This document shows, piece by piece, positions 18,086 through 29,127 of a stretch of 64,000 nt of DNA (positions are counted from its first letter, which is position 1; each line of letters starts with the position of its first letter). The position numbers and the translations under genes are program-made. The notes under the pieces were generated by a model, which was given only the letters and a program-made list of their open reading frames with translations, did no database searches and was not told where the DNA came from. The stretch is taken from contig NZ_CP034443.1 of NCBI RefSeq assembly GCF_003952365.1, positions 2,473,001-2,537,000 on the forward strand, in the 5' to 3' direction. Source of the DNA: Mesorhizobium sp. M9A.F.Ca.ET.002.03.1.2 (GTDB lineage Bacteria; Pseudomonadota; Alphaproteobacteria; Rhizobiales; Rhizobiaceae).

Positions 18086-18119
18086 CTCCGGTCGCAGCCT
18101 TACCCGGTCAAAACAAGGA
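18086..18119 (+). ncRNA. preQ1-I riboswitch controlling queCDE
   Basis: CCGG pairs with CCGG around a loop holding GTCGCAG, followed by an A-rich tail (TCAAAACAAGGA). The order and several bases match the well-studied Thermoanaerobacter tengcongensis preQ1 aptamer (GGUCGCAG..ACCC..ACAAAACAAGG). The AAGGA of the tail is the ribosome site of queC, 5 bases before the ATG. The loop CCTT can pair with AAGG, so ligand binding should hide the ribosome site and shut translation when preQ1 is plentiful. Confidence 0.8.
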
Positions 18120-18124
18120 TACCA

Positions 18125-18826
18125 ATGATGAAGACTCTCGCCGTCTGCTCTGGCGGATTGGACTCCGTTTCCCTTGCTCACATGGTGGCAGCGGAGCATG
18201 AACTCACCGGCCTTCTATCTTTCGACTATGGCCAACGGCACAGGAAGGAATTGGGCTTCGCCGCTCTTTGCGCGGAGCGACTGAAGGTCCCGCACCAGAT
18301 CATCGACCTCCGCGAAATTGGCCGTGGCCTTTCCGGCTCAGCGCTCACCGACAGTGTCGACGTGCCGGACGGCCATTACGCCGAAGATACTATGAAGATT
18401 ACGGTGGTGCCGAACCGCAATGCCATCATGTTTGCAATCGCCTTCGGGCTGGCCGCCACGCATAAGGCAGAAGCGGTGGCGGCGGCCGTGCATGGTGGGG
18501 ATCATTTCATCTATCCAGATTGCCGTCCGGCCTTCATCGAAGCTTTCCAGACAATGCAAGACCGCGCGCTCGACGGCTATGCGCAGATACGCCTCTATGC
18601 ACCGTACGTGAACCTCGGAAAAGCTGACATTGTGGCGGATGGCGCAAGATACGGCACCCCGTTTGCCGAGACCTGGTCCTGTTACAAGGGCGGCGTGCGT
18701 CACTGCGGGCGATGCGGGACCTGCGTCGAGCGGCGCGAAGCGTTCCATCTCGCCGGGCACGCTGATCCCACCGACTACGAGGACGCCGATTTCTGGCTCG
18801 AGGCACTCCGCAGGAGGCGCGCGTAA
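18125..18826 (+). CDS. queC: QueC, 7-cyano-7-deazaguanine (preQ0) synthase
   Basis: A 233-residue PP-loop ATPase that turns CDG into preQ0 using ATP and ammonia. The PP-loop is CSGGLDSVSLA near residue 10, and the zinc-binding cysteines are in CYKGGVRHCGRCGTCVERR. Other markers are LLSFDYGQRHRKEL and VPNRNAIMFAIA. The start is ATG 18125 (or the adjacent ATG 18128), placed by the riboswitch and ribosome site. The stop overlaps queD by one base. Together queC, D and E supply preQ0 for queuosine; queF and tgt are not in the window. Confidence 0.93.
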   Translation: MMKTLAVCSGGLDSVSLAHMVAAEHELTGLLSFDYGQRHRKELGFAALCAERLKVPHQIIDLREIGRGLSGSALTDSVDVPDGHYAEDTMKITVVPNRNAIMFAIAFGLAATHKAEAVAAAVHGGDHFIYPDCRPAFIEAFQTMQDRALDGYAQIRLYAPYVNLGKADIVADGARYGTPFAETWSCYKGGVRHCGRCGTCVERREAFHLAGHADPTDYEDADFWLEALRRRRA

Positions 18827-19182
18827 TGTTCCACATCAGCAAGGAATTCCACTTCTCGGCCTCGCATCAGCTCACCTCCTTGCCCCCCAACCATCAATGT
18901 GCGCGCCTGCACGGGCATAACTATATCGTCGTAGTGGAGCTATCGGCCAAGGAACTGGACGCCCGCGGCTTCGTGCGCGACTATCACGATCTGGCGCCGC
19001 TCAAACGCTATATTGACGAGAGCTTCGACCATCGGCACCTCAACGACGTGCTGGGACATGAGAAAGTCACGGCGGAATGCCTGGCCAGACATTTCTATGA
19101 ATGGTGCAAGGCACGTCTGCCGCAGACCACGGCCGTGCGCGTTAGCGAAACACCGAAAACTTGGGCGGAATACCGTCCGTGA
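18826..19182 (+). CDS. queD: QueD, 6-carboxy-tetrahydropterin synthase
   Basis: A 118-residue protein of the PTPS family, converting dihydroneopterin triphosphate to 6-carboxytetrahydropterin. Zinc ligands are the histidines in FSASHQL and LHGHNY; the catalytic cysteine is in [19 protein letters not shown] and the C-terminal [13 protein letters not shown] are also family-typical. It overlaps queC by one base and is followed directly by queE. Confidence 0.93.
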   Translation: MFHISKEFHFSASHQLTSLPPNHQCARLHGHNYIVVVELSAKELDARGFVRDYHDLAPLKRYIDESFDHRHLNDVLGHEKVTAECLARHFYEWCKARLPQTTAVRVSETPKTWAEYRP

Positions 19183-19187
19183 CCGAC

Positions 19188-19913
19188 ATGCATCCCGCAA
19201 TCCGTGTGAGCGAGATATTTGGGCCGACGATCCAGGGCGAGGGCGTGCTCATCGGCTTGCCGACGGTGTTCATCAGAACCGGCGGATGTGATTATCGCTG
19301 TTCATGGTGCGACAGCCTTCACGCGGTGGACAATCAGTATCGCAATGAATGGCTACCGATGCCGATCGATGCCGTGTGGCAAACCGTCCATGCGCTTTCC
19401 GGCGGCAGGCCGGTTATGGTCTCCTTGTCAGGCGGCAACCCGGCCATTCAGCCGTTCGGTCCCCTCATAGAACGAGGCCATCGCGAGGGCTATCGTTTTG
19501 CACTGGAAACGCAGGGTTCCGTGGTGAGGGAGTGGTTTGCGGATCTTGACGTGCTGATCCTTAGCCCAAAGCCGCCGTCCAGCGAAATGACGACCAGTTG
19601 GGCTGCGTTTGAGGCGTGCCTCGAAGCGGCGCAAGAGAAGCCGCAAATCGTGCTCAAGCTCGTCGTTTTCGACGAGAGTGACTATGCCTACGCCAAAGAA
19701 GTCGCGGCGCGATATCCGCACCTTCCGATCTATCTGCAACCCGGCAATCACACGCCGCCGCGCCCTGGCAGTGAAGACACCTCTGTCGACTTGGACGGAA
19801 TAATGATGCGAATGGAATGGCTTGTCGAAAGGGTGACCAGCGACAGGTGGTTCGAAGCCCGCGTGTTGCCGCAGCTGCACGTTCTGCTTTGGGGTAACAA
19901 GAGGGCGGTCTAG
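19188..19913 (+). CDS. queE: QueE, 7-carboxy-7-deazaguanine synthase (radical SAM)
   Basis: A 241-residue radical SAM enzyme making CDG from 6-carboxytetrahydropterin. The cluster motif C-x3-C-x2-C is CDYRCSWC near residue 30, preceded by [21 protein letters not shown] matches the SAM-binding GGEP-like segment. ATG 19188 is taken; a GTG at 19179 overlapping the queD stop (GTGA) is a reasonable alternative and would add three residues. Last gene of the riboswitch-controlled unit. Confidence 0.92.
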   Translation: MHPAIRVSEIFGPTIQGEGVLIGLPTVFIRTGGCDYRCSWCDSLHAVDNQYRNEWLPMPIDAVWQTVHALSGGRPVMVSLSGGNPAIQPFGPLIERGHREGYRFALETQGSVVREWFADLDVLILSPKPPSSEMTTSWAAFEACLEAAQEKPQIVLKLVVFDESDYAYAKEVAARYPHLPIYLQPGNHTPPRPGSEDTSVDLDGIMMRMEWLVERVTSDRWFEARVLPQLHVLLWGNKRAV

Positions 19914-20490
19914 TCTGCGGCTTGCGTCGCACCGGAAGGCCGGGCTCCGACGGCTTGGCAGGCTCTCTTAGCGTGCCGAGTACAGCCGAGCTTTGTTCGC
20001 GCCAGCGGTCTCGCATTGTGCGGCTGGAAACCGCCCGGACACCCGCTGCCGGCGTGTGTTACCTTGACTCCGATGAGCGGTCGTCACGCAAAGTTGAAAT
20101 CCGCAAGAACTGGCCTTCTCGCCCCAGCTGCTTGACTGTTTCCTCCGTCGCAAGCACGTCATCCCTCCCATCCTTGTCCAGCCCTTATCGATGTATCTCA
20201 TGGTCCGGCCTGACGCTCGACTGTCAGACACCAGAACGCCAAAGGGGCTGGCCCGCCGGTCAACGGCAGCTGCTAAACAGAACGGCGATGTGCATGGGAA
20301 TGCATCCGTTGCTTAAATGCCTTCCATAAAGAAGATCGATTTCCTCACTGGCCCAACGATCTCATGGATTTGTTCACGCAACAGGTGAAGCCGTCCGAGA
20401 TTACGGCGCAACTCGGCTCGGCTTCGTTCCGGTCGGGGCATACGCTACCCGCACCGTCGGACCCTTTGCCCGCGCGTGTTCGATTGCCGC
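19914..20490. other. No gene seen
   Basis: Only short frames without recognisable content between queE and the toxin-antitoxin pair. Confidence 0.5.
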
Positions 20491-20919
20491 TCACTCGTCA
20501 TCTTCTGGCGGTTCTAGTTTGCCAACCGAAACCTCTAGCCTCGTGGTGCACTCAATAAGGTTAGCTAGCAATTTGGCATCAATGTCTGTGTGCCCCTCGT
20601 ACTCGGAGAGGTTTCGCTCGTTGTGCGCCTTTAGAAAAATCTGAATGTCAGCCTTGTCGGTTCCGACGGTATGAACGAGCGCTTGAAACACCGAAGTGCG
20701 ATTGTCCGAGCGATAGCCTTCGCGGCGTAGGGCTGCCAGGGCAAGCCGATGCGCAGCTCCATATAAGAGAGTGAATTGGCTGTCGGGGTCGAGACCTTTC
20801 TGTGCGTCAGTTAAATTCTTGCGCGCGCCACCCAGCATGCCGTCATATTCGGACAGCGATGGGGGCTCACTTTTCATCAGCCCAATCTTTACGAGGTTGT
20901 CTAGTTCTTGCTTGCCCAC
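20491..20919 (-). CDS. HEPN-domain protein, probable toxin of an MNT/HEPN pair
   Basis: About 142 residues. The frame resembles the small HEPN family paired with nucleotidyltransferases: DNLVKIGLMKSEPPSLSEYDG, LLYGAAHRLALAALRREGYRSDNR, and AHNERNLSEYEG, where the RN step is the likely RNase motif. A GTG at 20919 is chosen as start because the homologous region begins there; it overlaps the upstream gene by 19 bp, typical of these pairs. ATG 20877 would be a shorter choice. It likely cleaves RNA unless AMPylated or held by its partner; this is family knowledge, not shown here. Confidence 0.75.
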   Translation of the reverse strand: MGKQELDNLVKIGLMKSEPPSLSEYDGMLGGARKNLTDAQKGLDPDSQFTLLYGAAHRLALAALRREGYRSDNRTSVFQALVHTVGTDKADIQIFLKAHNERNLSEYEGHTDIDAKLLANLIECTTRLEVSVGKLEPPEDDE

Positions 20920-21464
20920 GCTTGTAAATCTTTCTCCGAGCCGATGAGGAAAATCTTTGGAAGGGTACTTACCTTGCGGACAAACGACCCTTTCTGAGAC
21001 GCCTTTCGTTGCCATTCCTCCGGCGACAGAAATGTCGGACTGACCTTTCGGCCTAGTCTCAGTTCCGCGTTTTGTGCGGCTGAATAAAGTTCAGAGAGGT
21101 TCAGGTTATCGCCGACCACCATCAAATCGATATCGCTGCGTTCTGTGTCCGTGCCTTTGGCGACTGAACCGTACACGAAGGCAGATTTGATCGAATGAAA
21201 GTGCGACAGCAATTCCCTTAGTGGCTCGGTTGGTATTTGGTTCTTAAGTGAAAAGTGCGCCGTGCTCTGCAAAGCAGGGGGGGCTGCGTTCTCAGGCCCC
21301 GCGCTAGTGCCGTCACGATGCGCCTTTAGGCGCTGGTATTCATCGACCGAAAGCAGCACAAGCCGTTCGCGGCCATTCTTGCTGATGATCACGGGTTCCG
21401 CTAGCGCCTTGTCCTGATACACCCCAAAGTTGCGCTGAAATTCAACCGAGCTAATGACCGACAT
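20901..21464 (-). CDS. Phd/YefM-like domain fused to MNT nucleotidyltransferase (antitoxin)
   Basis: About 187 residues in two parts. Residues 1-50 read like a Phd/YefM antitoxin (ISSVEFQRNFGVYQDKALAEPVIISKNGRERLVLLSVDEY). After a linker, residues 80-187 form a minimal nucleotidyltransferase with GS...D-x-D (VYGSVAKGTDTERSDIDLMVVGD). The Phd part would bind the operator and the MNT part would modify or neutralise the HEPN toxin. ATG 21464 is preferred; the frame's first ATG (21488) lies at the predicted transcript start. Phd-MNT fusion is not a layout I know as well described. Confidence 0.78.
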   Translation of the reverse strand: MSVISSVEFQRNFGVYQDKALAEPVIISKNGRERLVLLSVDEYQRLKAHRDGTSAGPENAAPPALQSTAHFSLKNQIPTEPLRELLSHFHSIKSAFVYGSVAKGTDTERSDIDLMVVGDNLNLSELYSAAQNAELRLGRKVSPTFLSPEEWQRKASQKGSFVRKVSTLPKIFLIGSEKDLQAWASKN

Positions 21465-21491
21465 AGAATTGTCCCGATAATCCGTCATATC

Positions 21492-21522
21492 CGTATAATA
21501 CGTATCTTTTTGAAAATATCAA
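21492..21522 (-). promoter_or_regulatory. sigma-70-type promoter and operator of the toxin-antitoxin pair
   Basis: On the minus strand TTGATA-N16-TATTAT (-35 at 21517-21522, -10 at 21495-21500). The -10 is covered by an inverted repeat, CGTAT-A-ATACG at 21492-21502, as expected for repression by the Phd-like domain. Confidence 0.5.
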
Positions 21523-21836
21523 TGATCTCGTGCTAAGGTACTGAATTACTTGCCTTCGATATAGCGCGTCGGCGGAACCAACTCGTAGACGGGCTATGAA
21601 AGGTTAAGCGCGGATGTCTATCGGCCGCCGGCGTTCCCGCTCCGCAAGCCTGCCTGAACTATTCCGCGCGGCGGTCAAGCCCCAGGCTCCTGCTCATCCA
21701 GCGACCGCAGGCTGGAAAAGACAATAGCCGACGTCTTCCGATGGTCTCGCCATCAGCTTTGGGCTAGCTCCCCATTATCCCGCTTCGAGCTCGACACAGG
21801 GCGGTTTCGATGGCGCACGACAATCTGTGTCGGCTT

Positions 21837-21852
21837 TGTCGTGTCCGTGACA
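21837..21852. promoter_or_regulatory. NifA upstream activator site of nifH
   Basis: TGTCGTGTCCGTGACA, a perfect TGT-N10-ACA site about 90 bp before the -24/-12 element. Confidence 0.85.
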
Positions 21853-21942
21853 GACGCCTGAAAGGCCCGCTCGCGCGTTTTGCCGCCGTCTAAGTGGCTG
21901 GAATTTAATAACAAAGTTTCTTCTCGGATCGGCCGATCACGC

Positions 21943-21958
21943 TGGTACGCTTTTTGCG
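21943..21958 (+). promoter_or_regulatory. sigma-54 promoter of the nifHDKENX operon
   Basis: TGGTACG-CTTT-TTGCG, the usual form of rhizobial nifH promoters. The transcript would begin near 21970, leaving a 75-base leader ending in the purine-rich ribosome site before nifH. Confidence 0.88.
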
Positions 21959-22024
21959 ATGCTTGGTGTGAGGTGGCACGAGCTGCCTATCGGCACTTGT
22001 GTCGCGGGCAGTCGCGATGATTAG

Positions 22025-22939
<915 letters not shown>

Positions 22940-23025
22940 TGACATTAGCGCTGCCATGAATCGGCGCGCCTTGCAGAGAACGGCGCCTATTCGTTGAGGC
23001 GTCACCCAACCTTGAAAGGGGACTC

Positions 23026-24528
23026 ATGAGCCGGGAATACGAGAATGACGGTGCTCTTCATGCGAAGCTTATCGAAGAGGTGCTGTCGCATTATCCCGAC
23101 AAGGCGGCGAAGCGCCGCAAGAAGCACCTCAACGTCGCAAAGAGCGGCAACGAGGCTGGCGGGGAAAGCGAGGTCCTTTCCGAATGCGACGTCAAATCGA
23201 ACATCAAGTCCATTCCCGGGGTGATGACGATTCGCGGCTGTGCATATGCGGGTTCGAAAGGCGTGGTGTGGGGGCCAGTCAAGGATATGGTCCATATATC
23301 GCACGGCCCGGTCGGCTGCGGCCAATATTCTTGGTCGCAGCGCCGCAACTACTACGTCGGTACGACGGGCGTCGACACGTTCGGGACAATGCAGTTCACC
23401 TCCGATTTCCAGGAGAAGGACATCGTCTTCGGCGGCGACAAGAAGCTGGAACAGATCATTGACGAGATTGAAGTCTTGTTTCCGCTCAACAACGGCATCA
23501 CCGTGCAATCCGAATGCCCTATCGGCCTGATTGGCGATGACACCGAGGCGGTTTCTCGCAAAAAGACCAAGGAGTATGACAAGACGATCGTGCCGGTACG
23601 CTGCGAGGGTTTCCGCGGCGTCTCGCAGTCGCTTGGCCACCACATCGCCAATGATGCGATCCGGGATTGGGTCTTCGACAAAAAGGATGTCAAGTTCGAG
23701 GCCGGCCCCTACGACGTCAACGTCATCGGCGACTACAATATCGGCGGCGATGCCTGGGCCTCGCGCATACTGCTTGAGGAGATAGGGCTGCGCGTGGTCG
23801 GCAACTGGTCGGGTGACGCCACACTCGCAGAGATCGAGCGCGCCCCGAAGGCTAAGCTCAATCTTATCCACTGCTACCGGTCGATGAACTACATCTGTCG
23901 GCATATGGAGGAAAAGTATGGCGTCGCTTGGATGGAGTACAATTTCTTCGGTCCCTCCCAGATCGAAGCCTCTCTGCGCAACATAGCCAAGCATTTTGGG
24001 CCGGAAATCGAGGAGAAGACCGAAAAGGTCATTGCCAAGTACAGGCCGCTTGTTGATGCGGTCATCGCCAAGTACCTGTCGCGCCTGGAAGGAAATACCG
24101 TGATGCTCTATGTCGGCGGCCTGCGCCCCCGCCACGTCGTCACGGCCTACGAGGACCTCGGCATGGTCATCGTGGGCACCGGCTATGAATTCGCCCACAG
24201 CGACGACTATCAGCGCACCGGCCACTACGTGAAGAACGGCACGCTGATCTATGATGACGTGACCGGCTATGAGTTGGAGAAATTCATCGAAGGGATTCGC
24301 CCAAATCTGGTCGGCTCGGGAATCAAAGAAAAATACCCGGTGCAGAAGATGGGCATACCGTTCCGCCAGATGCATTCCTGGGATTATTCAGGCCCGTATC
24401 ACGGCTACGATGGCTTTGCCATTTTCGCACGTGATGTGGATCTCGCCATCAACAACCCGGTCTGGGACCTATTCCACGCGCCTTGGAAAAGAAGCCGGGG
24501 CGATGAGCGGGCGATGGCTGCCGAATAA
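23026..24528 (+). CDS. nifD: Nitrogenase MoFe protein alpha chain
   Basis: 500 residues. With NifK it forms the alpha2-beta2 MoFe protein that reduces N2. P-cluster cysteine regions include [15 protein letters not shown] and [11 protein letters not shown]; the FeMo-co cysteine lies in [10 protein letters not shown], and the homocitrate/cofactor histidine near the C-terminus in [17 protein letters not shown]. It starts 86 bp after nifH with AAAGGGG before the ATG. No frame damage seen. Confidence 0.98.
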   Translation: MSREYENDGALHAKLIEEVLSHYPDKAAKRRKKHLNVAKSGNEAGGESEVLSECDVKSNIKSIPGVMTIRGCAYAGSKGVVWGPVKDMVHISHGPVGCGQYSWSQRRNYYVGTTGVDTFGTMQFTSDFQEKDIVFGGDKKLEQIIDEIEVLFPLNNGITVQSECPIGLIGDDTEAVSRKKTKEYDKTIVPVRCEGFRGVSQSLGHHIANDAIRDWVFDKKDVKFEAGPYDVNVIGDYNIGGDAWASRILLEEIGLRVVGNWSGDATLAEIERAPKAKLNLIHCYRSMNYICRHMEEKYGVAWMEYNFFGPSQIEASLRNIAKHFGPEIEEKTEKVIAKYRPLVDAVIAKYLSRLEGNTVMLYVGGLRPRHVVTAYEDLGMVIVGTGYEFAHSDDYQRTGHYVKNGTLIYDDVTGYELEKFIEGIRPNLVGSGIKEKYPVQKMGIPFRQMHSWDYSGPYHGYDGFAIFARDVDLAINNPVWDLFHAPWKRSRGDERAMAAE

Positions 24529-24657
24529 ACATCTGCTTTAGCCCCAGTCTCCCACTGGGACGGTGAACTCCCGCGGCCTCTGATCCGCCGGAGCCTGGAA
24601 CGTCTCGACGTCCTGAGCTGCCGTACCGCGCAGCCAGATGCAAAAGAGGTAATCATC

Positions 24658-26199
24658 ATGCCGCAGTCGGCTGAAAAAATTCTCGATCACGCTCCCCTGT
24701 TCCGCGAGCCGGAATACAGAAAGATGCTCGCTGAGAAGAAGCTAAACTTCGAATGTCCGCACCCCGATGAGATCGTTTCCGATCAGCGCGATTTCACCCA
24801 GACGTGGGAATACCGCGAAAAGAACCTCGCCCGCAAAGCGCTTGTCGTGAACCCGGCCAAGGCCTGCCAGCCGCTGGGTGCGGTATTCGCTGCCGCCGGC
24901 TTCGAGCGAACCATGTCCTTCGTCCACGGCAGCCAAGGTTGCGTCGCCTATTACCGCTCGCACCTGTCGCGCCATTTCAAGGAGCCTGCCGCGGCGGTCT
25001 CCTCCTCAATGACCGAGGATGCGGCGGTGTTTGGCGGCCTGAAGAACATGGTCGACGGGCTCGCCAACACCTACCAGCTCTACGACCCGAAGATGATTGC
25101 CGTGTCGACGACCTGTATGGCAGAGGTCATTGGCGACGACCTGCACAGCTTCATCCAGAACGCCAAGGACGAAGATTCAGTCCCGCGCGACTTCGACGTA
25201 CCCTTTGCCCACACGCCGGCCTTCGTTGGCAGTCATGTCGACGGCTATGACAACATGGTCAAAGGCATTTTGGAGCACTTCTGGAAAGGCCAGGAGCGTA
25301 CGCAAGTCGAGGGAACCATCAACATCATTCCGGGCTTCGACGGCTTCTGCGTCGGCAACAACCGGGAGCTCAAGCGCCTCCTCGATGTAATGGGCGTGTC
25401 CTACACATTGATCCAGGATGCCTCTGACCAGTTCGACACGCCTTCGGACGGTGAATACCGCATGTATGACGGGGGCACGAAGATCAACGAGGTGAAGAAG
25501 GCCCTCAACGCCGAGGCAACGCTTTCGCTGCAGCATCACAACACCCGAAAGACGTTGGGCTATTGCGAGGAGGTCGGGCAGGCGACGGCCTCGTTCCACT
25601 ATCCGCTCGGCGTTCAGGCGACCGACGAATTCCTGATGGAGGTCGCGGCGATTTCCGGCAAGGAGATCCCCGAGGCAATTCGCCTCGAGCGCGGCCGACT
25701 GGTAGACGCCATGGCGGACAGCCAATCCTGGTTGCATGGTAAGAAATACGCCATCTACGGCGATCCCGACTTCGTTCACGCGATGGCCCGCTTTGTCATG
25801 GAGACCGGCGGCGAGCCAACCCATTGCCTCGCCACCAATGGCACCTCGGCATGGGAAGCCGATTTGAAGAAGCTGCTAGCATCCTCGCCTTTCGGCAAGG
25901 CTGCCCAGGTTTGGGCGGGCAAGGACCTGTGGGCGCTGCGCTCGCTGCTCTTTACCGAGCCGGTGGACCTTTTGATCGGCAATTCCTACGGCAAGTACCT
26001 GGAGCGCGACACCGGAACGCCGCTGATCCGGCTGATGTTTCCGATCTTCGATCGGCACCATCATCACCGCTTTGCGCTCTTTGGCTACCAGGGCGCGTTG
26101 CGCGTGCTGACGACGATCCTCGACAAGATCTTCGACAAACTCGATCGCGAGACGAGCGAGACGGGTGTGACGGATTATTCCTATGACCTCACGCGCTAA
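24658..26199 (+). CDS. nifK: Nitrogenase MoFe protein beta chain
   Basis: 513 residues. P-cluster ligands are visible in [37 protein letters not shown] and [14 protein letters not shown]. The N-terminal extension ([18 protein letters not shown]) and C-terminal [22 protein letters not shown] are typical NifK. It follows nifD after 129 bp, with a ribosome site AGAGGTAATCATC before ATG 24658. Confidence 0.98.
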   Translation: MPQSAEKILDHAPLFREPEYRKMLAEKKLNFECPHPDEIVSDQRDFTQTWEYREKNLARKALVVNPAKACQPLGAVFAAAGFERTMSFVHGSQGCVAYYRSHLSRHFKEPAAAVSSSMTEDAAVFGGLKNMVDGLANTYQLYDPKMIAVSTTCMAEVIGDDLHSFIQNAKDEDSVPRDFDVPFAHTPAFVGSHVDGYDNMVKGILEHFWKGQERTQVEGTINIIPGFDGFCVGNNRELKRLLDVMGVSYTLIQDASDQFDTPSDGEYRMYDGGTKINEVKKALNAEATLSLQHHNTRKTLGYCEEVGQATASFHYPLGVQATDEFLMEVAAISGKEIPEAIRLERGRLVDAMADSQSWLHGKKYAIYGDPDFVHAMARFVMETGGEPTHCLATNGTSAWEADLKKLLASSPFGKAAQVWAGKDLWALRSLLFTEPVDLLIGNSYGKYLERDTGTPLIRLMFPIFDRHHHHRFALFGYQGALRVLTTILDKIFDKLDRETSETGVTDYSYDLTR

Positions 26200-26260
26200 G
26201 AGCCGTGGCCGGCTTTTCGCCGAGGCCATTCCTTGCCCAATGGACTGGGGAGGCTGAGCG

Positions 26261-27736
26261 ATGTCCTCCCTCAGCGCCAAAATCAAGGACGCCTTCGATG
26301 AGCCCGCCTGCGATAAGAACCGTGGCAAAGATGCCAAGGCGCGCAAGGAGGGCTGCTCGAAGTCGCTGACACCAGGGGCGGCAGCCGGCGGCTGCGCCTT
26401 TGACGGAGCCAAGATCGTCCTGCAGCCGATCACCGACGTTGCGCATCTGGTCCATGCGCCGCTCGCCTGCGAGGGCAATTCTTGGGACAACCGTGGTGCG
26501 GTTTCGTCAGGGCCGACCTTGTGGCGGACAAGCTTCACGACCGACCTCACCGAACTCGACCTGGTGATGGGGCAGGGCGAGCGGAAACTCTTCAAGGCGA
26601 TCCGCGAGATCAAGCACACATACGCGCCGCCGGCGATCTTCGTCTACTCAACTTGCGTAACGGCGCTGATCGGTGACGACATCGAGGCCGTGTGCAAACG
26701 CGCCACGGAAAAGTTCGGTTTGGCCGTGGTGCCGATCAATGCGCCTGGCCTGGCAGGCTCCAAGAACCTCGGCAACAAGCTCGCCGCCGAGGCGTTGCTC
26801 GATCATGTCATCGGCACGGTCGAACCCGACGACCCCGGGCCCTACGACATCAACATCCTTGGCGAATTCAACCTCTCGGGCGAATTCTGGCTTGTAAAGC
26901 CGCTCCTCGATCGGCTCGGCATCCGGGTGCGCGCCTGCATTCCCGGCGATGCGCGTTACCGCGACATTGCTTCCGCGCACCGCGCCCGGGCGGCAATGAT
27001 CGTGTGCTCGACCGCGCTGATCAGTCTTGCCCGCAAGATGGAGGAGCGCTGGGACATCCCGTTCTTCGAGGGCTCCTTCTACGGCATCTCCGACACATCG
27101 GAAGCTCTTCGCAACCTTGTCAGGCTGCTGGTGAGGAAGGGCGCCGATCCGGAGATCCTCGAGCGCACGGAGACGCTGATCGCGCAGCAGGAGGCGATCG
27201 CGTGGAAGAAACTCGAATCCTACCGGCAAAGGCTCCAAGGCAAGCGCGTGCTGCTCAACACAGGCGGTGTGAAGTCCTGGTCGGTTGTCCATGCGCTGAT
27301 GGAGATCGGAATCGAGATCGTCGGCACCTCGGTCAAGAAATCTACCGTGCAGGACAAGGAGCGCATCAAACAAGTTCTCAAGCACGACAAGCATATGTTC
27401 GAATCCATGGCTGCGCGCGAGCTGTACGCCATGCTCTCTGAACACAGGGCCGATATCATGCTGTCGGGCGGTCGCACGCAATTCATTGCGCTCAAGGCCA
27501 AGACGCCCTGGCTCGATATCAACCAGGAGCGCCAGCATCCTTATGCCGGCTATGACGGCATGGTGGAACTCGTACGCCAGATCGACCTCGCCATTCACAA
27601 TCCGATCTGGTCTCAGGTGCGCCAGCCGGCCCCGTGGGATTGCCAGCCTGAGCTGATAGGCGAATTGCCGTGCACGAGGAACGAGACCGCGTACCTGTTT
27701 GATGAATTCGCCTGCGCGACGGCACACGAGTGTTGA
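26261..27736 (+). CDS. nifE: NifE, scaffold for FeMo-co assembly
   Basis: 491 residues, related to NifD. Together with NifN it hosts maturation of NifB-co into FeMo-co. Cluster-binding segments: AAAGGCAFDGAKIVLQP, HAPLACEGNSWDNRG, and VYSTCVTALIGDD. The N-terminal 30 residues (KIKDAFDEPACDKN, KARKEGCSKSL) are typical. It follows nifK by 61 bp and precedes nifN by 8 bp. Confidence 0.97.
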   Translation: MSSLSAKIKDAFDEPACDKNRGKDAKARKEGCSKSLTPGAAAGGCAFDGAKIVLQPITDVAHLVHAPLACEGNSWDNRGAVSSGPTLWRTSFTTDLTELDLVMGQGERKLFKAIREIKHTYAPPAIFVYSTCVTALIGDDIEAVCKRATEKFGLAVVPINAPGLAGSKNLGNKLAAEALLDHVIGTVEPDDPGPYDINILGEFNLSGEFWLVKPLLDRLGIRVRACIPGDARYRDIASAHRARAAMIVCSTALISLARKMEERWDIPFFEGSFYGISDTSEALRNLVRLLVRKGADPEILERTETLIAQQEAIAWKKLESYRQRLQGKRVLLNTGGVKSWSVVHALMEIGIEIVGTSVKKSTVQDKERIKQVLKHDKHMFESMAARELYAMLSEHRADIMLSGGRTQFIALKAKTPWLDINQERQHPYAGYDGMVELVRQIDLAIHNPIWSQVRQPAPWDCQPELIGELPCTRNETAYLFDEFACATAHEC

Positions 27737-27744
27737 GGCGACCG

Positions 27745-29127
27745 ATGGCCCGCATCCTTCCCCAGAGCAAATCGGCGGCAGTCAACCCGCTGAAGTCGTC
27801 GCAGCCGCTGGGTGCCGCCTTTGCCTTTCTTGGCGTCGACGGTGCGATGCCGCTGTTCCACGGCAGCCAAGGATGCACAAGCTTTGCGCTCGTTCTCTTC
27901 GTGCGGCACTTCAAAGAAGCGATTCCCTTGCAGACTACGGCGATGGATGAGGTGGCGACCATCCTCGGCGCAGCCGACCATCTGGAAGAGGCGATCCTCA
28001 ACCTCAAGAACCGCACGAAGCCAACGCTGATCGGGGTGTGCACGACCGCGCTGGTGGAGACGCGTGGCGAAGATTGCGCGGGTGATATTGCCAACGTCAA
28101 GCTGAAGCACACGCAAGAGCTTGCGGGTACGGAGGTCGTGCTGGCCAACACGCCGGATTTTGACGGCGCGATCGAAGAGGGCTGGGCCAGGGCAGTCACC
28201 GCAATGATCGAAGGGATTACACGCTCGGGCGAACGGGCGCGGCACCCGAAGAAGATCGCAATCCTGCCCGGATGCAACCTCACTGTCGCCGACGTCGAGC
28301 ATATGCGGGACATGGTTGAAAGCTTTGGGCTCAAGCCGGTTATTCTGCCCGACATCTCAGGCTCGCTCGACGGTACGGTTCCTGACCGCTGGGTAGCGAC
28401 CACATACGGCGGCACCAGCGTCGAGGACATTCGCGAGTTGGGCACGGCCATGCAATGCATCGCCATCGGTGAGCACATGCGCCGCCCGGCGAAAGCGCTG
28501 CTCGGGTTGACCGGCGTGCCTTACGTGTTGTTCCAGTCACTGACTGGGCTGCAGGACACGGACCGCTTCGTGTCGCTGCTGTCTTCGATTTCGGGCGCGG
28601 CGGTACCGGCCCGCGTGCGCCGGCGCCGGGCCCAATTGCAGGACGCGATGCTCGACGGACATTTCCATTTCGGCGGCAAGAAAATTGCCATCGCTGCCGA
28701 ACCAGACCAGCTGTTCCAACTTGCAACCTTCTTTGCTGGCCTCGGCTCCGAGATAGCCGCGGCCGTCACAACGACCGACAGGTCTAAAATTCTCGAGAAA
28801 GTCCCGGCGGTTTCGGTTCAGATCGGCGATCTCGGCGATCTGGAAAGTCTTGCCGTCGGTGCTGACCTGCTTGTCACGCATTCGCACGGGCGCCAAGCAT
28901 CGGAGCGGCTCCGAATTCCGCTCATGCGCATCGGGTTCCCGGTCTTCGATCGACTAGGCAGCCAGCACAAGCTCGCAATTCTCTATCAGGGCACCCGCGA
29001 CCTGATCTTCGAGGTCGCCAACATCTTCCAGGCCAACCAACACGCGCCCACTCCTGAGGCGCTTGATCCACTCCGTAATCGAGAAATATCACATGAACGC
29101 TGTTCGCCGCCTCTCGCTGGTCAGTAA
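27745..29127 (+). CDS. nifN: NifN, partner of NifE in FeMo-co assembly
   Basis: 460 residues, related to NifK. ATG 27745 gives the usual start MARILPQSKSAAVNPLKSSQPLGAA. Cluster-side motifs: HGSQGCTSFALVLFVRHFKE and GVCTTALVETRGED. The C-terminal IRIGFPVFDRLGSQHKL..YQGTRDL matches the family. Its 3' end overlaps nifX by 35 bp, so translation of the two is probably coupled. Confidence 0.97.
   Translation: MARILPQSKSAAVNPLKSSQPLGAAFAFLGVDGAMPLFHGSQGCTSFALVLFVRHFKEAIPLQTTAMDEVATILGAADHLEEAILNLKNRTKPTLIGVCTTALVETRGEDCAGDIANVKLKHTQELAGTEVVLANTPDFDGAIEEGWARAVTAMIEGITRSGERARHPKKIAILPGCNLTVADVEHMRDMVESFGLKPVILPDISGSLDGTVPDRWVATTYGGTSVEDIRELGTAMQCIAIGEHMRRPAKALLGLTGVPYVLFQSLTGLQDTDRFVSLLSSISGAAVPARVRRRRAQLQDAMLDGHFHFGGKKIAIAAEPDQLFQLATFFAGLGSEIAAAVTTTDRSKILEKVPAVSVQIGDLGDLESLAVGADLLVTHSHGRQASERLRIPLMRIGFPVFDRLGSQHKLAILYQGTRDLIFEVANIFQANQHAPTPEALDPLRNREISHERCSPPLAGQ

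Noticed and set aside
18086-18119. Ordinary attenuator or chance hairpin in place of a riboswitch
   Set aside because: Loop, A-rich tail and ribosome-site pairing all match the preQ1-I pattern, and queC follows directly.
23002-24375. Long open frame opposite nifD (and similar ones opposite nifH, nifE and the serine recombinase)
   Set aside because: Shadows of strongly biased GC-rich codons in the real genes.
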